NCBI GenBank assembly: GCA_907163345.1 | Contig: CAJQUN010000052.1 | Location: forward strand, 1,550,001-1,614,000 | DNA: 64,000 nucleotides | Source of the DNA: Haberlea rhodopensis | Lineage: Eukaryota > Streptophyta > Magnoliopsida > Lamiales > Gesneriaceae | Direction: 5' to 3' | Shown: positions 61,981 to 64,000 of the stretch, piece after piece | Layout of the letters: every line of letters begins with the position of its first letter | Numbering within the stretch: position 1 is the first letter of the stretch | Translations under genes and position numbers: made by a program | The notes under the pieces: generated by a model | What the model was told of the DNA's origin: nothing | The model's input: only the letters and a program-made list of their open reading frames with translations | Databases searched by the model: none

Positions 61981-62039
61981 TCGTTATACGATGAGAATGT
62001 GATATCCAAGCCTATGTAAGATAACAATGGATGACTGAT

Positions 62040-62306
62040 ACGTTTCTGCCTGCCTGAAAGAGTGAGGCCATTGGTTTCGAAGACCAGTCTGGCTCTCTCT
62101 GCTGAAAAAAATCACGATTGTGGGCACACTACCGAATTTCATCGACATGAGGGGACCGTACTTGTTTGCAAGTTCATGCAAGTATAAATGAGGATGGAGG
62201 CTGTCGAATTGATGCAAGCTTCCGATAATGGGAAGACCTCGAGGGCCTGGAGGAAAGCAAGACTACACTACCGAATTCATCGACATGAGGGGACCATACT
62301 TGTTTC
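62040..62306 (-). pseudogene. Cytochrome P450 (CYP71-like) N-terminal scrap
   Basis: One frame reads [20 protein letters not shown], then [19 protein letters not shown] and SVPTIVIF. This is the proline-rich hinge and first strand region of plant microsomal P450s. Upstream on the same strand a second copy of NKYGPLMSM appears (62268-62306), a partial tandem duplication. The frame breaks after FFSRE and no heme-binding region is in the window. It is a dead fragment. Confidence 0.82.
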
Positions 62307-62518
62307 CTACACCCAATATACTTATATCAGCTATGGTTATAAATTGCACAACTCTATCAATTCAAATCCGGTCTTACGATTTTGAACTTATCATATATTA
62401 TATATTGTCCAGAATTCTTGTTCCAAATTGTATTCCAATTTCCATAAAAAAAACACACATTTCCTTAAGTAAAATGAAGCTGATATCGAACACCATTTGA
62501 ATCAATCTGATCCAAGAA

Positions 62519-63829
62519 TCAGAGGGGTCGATTCCATAATATTGATCGTTGTTTGGCTCGCTCCATCTTCCGCCTACGCCATTCCTCCAGGGCTGCGAAC
62601 TCCAACATGTAAAATGTTAGTAGACACTTGACTTCATGGTTCATTAATAAAATACTCACCTTCCTAACTGCCAAAGACGGACCTGGAAATTCAGTAGGAA
62701 TATCTAGATTTAATGTAATTTGGAATACGAAGTTTATAACCTAAAATTCACATATAGCCTCTCTTTTTTTTCCCTTTCCATTTAACAAGATAAGGTAAGC
62801 AAACTATTTCTGCTTTCTTATGCATAGCAAATGGTTGAGACTTCCCAAGTAACATACAAGGCAAAAAATGCATTTTTGAATCGTTAACGGGTATCGTTGA
62901 TACTTTTAGTTTACGAAAGATCATTACCTCTACCCGCTGTGCTTCCTCGATTTTACAATAGATGAGTTGTGTGGGAACTGTTACAACTTACGCCTCAAAA
63001 TGGGCTTCACGAACAATTACTACTTCACACATATGTCTTACTAAATCAAATTGATAGAGATAATACAATCTTTAAGCTCTTCCAAACTTCTTCTAGGAAA
63101 AGGTGTGGAATGGAAGTATCACAGTGACCCTTATTCTCAAAGTGATGTTTTTATTGCTACGAGGACTGACCCACTGACCACTGTGTTTCAAGATTATAAA
63201 ATGGCTCCTACATGTCAAAAGGTGGAAAATGTGCATGTATAACTTTATGCAGTAGACTCGACAAGTGGATTTCACGAACATGATGCTCTGTCCCACGGAT
63301 ATCTTACATGGTTTTTAACTACTGTCCTAGAATATCATCCTATCACGCCCAAGAACCACAAGGTAAAAACCCAAAACTGAATCTTTACGAGCCCATTGCA
63401 AAATTTTATAAATTCTTTCAATTTTCTAAAATAAAATTATGTCAGATACAGATATTACAAATTTCTGTCGCGCTCTTCCCTCACCATGGGACCCTGCAAC
63501 TAAGATCATATACAATTACCTCAGTCAGTAACTACTTAACATCTTTTCTCACTCTAAGAAAATGGCAGAACCAAGCTACTAGATAAAGTTATTTTACAGC
63601 CTTATACATTCTTCCAGATGTGCGACATGAGGTAGGAGTACTGCATGAACAGGCATTCAGAAATAGAATAACACGTAAGGAAAAGAAAATCACCTTTAAC
63701 GTTGCCAACATCTGAATATGAATGAAAATTGTTCAACCTTGATATTAGGTCTACAGCGGCCGTCTGCTTTACGTCTTTTTGCTTCATCTGTTCCGTTTCA
63801 ACATACACGTCCTTTCCAATTTCTCTAAC
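62519..63829 (-). CDS. 3' end of a minus-strand gene of unknown function (two exons)
   Basis: Exon 63694-63829 follows an acceptor (TTTAG|GTTAGA) and ends AAAG|GTGATT. Exon 62519-62592 follows TTCGCAG|CCC. Phases match, giving ...VREIGKDVYVETEQMKQKDV, then NNFHSYSDVGNVKALEEWRR, RKMERAKQRS and the end ILWNRPL. The peptide is helical and highly charged. I do not recognise the family. The 5' part lies beyond the window. Confidence 0.6.
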
Positions 63830-64000
63830 CTAAACAGGAGAAATAAATATTATAAAAACAGAAGCAGGTCTCTTGTTCTTGTTTGAGTGCTTCCCTTCAA
63901 TTTTTAATAAATAGCAGTATAGCACATCTTTCCACTTCCACTCATTCATTACATATTCAACATTTTTCTTATCTATGGATTTTATAAATAACGATTTTTA

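Overview
The window is nuclear DNA of a flowering plant, most likely a eudicot. It is AT-rich, its genes are split by GT-AG introns, and it is full of plant-type transposons (copia and gypsy LTR elements, L1-type LINEs, Helitron-like and hAT-like short elements). All gene models here were read by eye from translations and splice signals. The species cannot be fixed from the sequence.

Layout. 1-3.6 kb is intergenic, with a short Helitron-like element. From 3.6 kb to about 34.8 kb (possibly 36.1 kb) a class XI myosin gene lies on the minus strand. Thirty-eight coding exons can be placed with consistent phases and no internal stop, giving about 1504 residues: SH3-like N-terminus, motor, six IQ motifs, coiled coil and DIL/globular tail. 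Two introns are greatly swollen by transposons. One of 5.8 kb holds a decayed copia element. One of 12.0 kb holds a gypsy element with TSD TAAAT that contains an L1-type LINE, which contains a second LINE with a 15-bp TSD; a copia LTR fragment and a solo LTR with TSD GGTTC also lie there. The gene is still intact as read, despite this load.

36-44.5 kb is intergenic with relics: an RTE-type LINE fragment, an hAT-like MITE, and a solo LTR carrying GATC-rich palindromes. At 44.7-45.8 kb on the plus strand is a two-exon coiled-coil gene with an apparent frameshift in an A8 run. 46.5-51.3 kb is a mosaic of copia remnants, including a long LTR with an array of GAGGCGATG-like units. At 51.4-55.9 kb on the plus strand is a single-CDS gene with non-coding 5' exons that encodes a YqaJ/lambda-exonuclease-like nuclease. 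At 56.3-57.5 kb on the minus strand is an R2R3-MYB gene whose TATA box lies about 80 bp from a Helitron-like 3' terminus. 58-62 kb holds repeats and a P450 pseudogene scrap. The last 1.5 kb holds the 3' end of a minus-strand gene I do not recognise.

Nothing indicates that the genes form a pathway together. The unusual content is structural: nested insertions inside a working gene, a duplicated splice donor, a GC-AG intron, and several LTR families with internal palindromic or tandem arrays. I do not see convincing evidence of a wholly new biological system.
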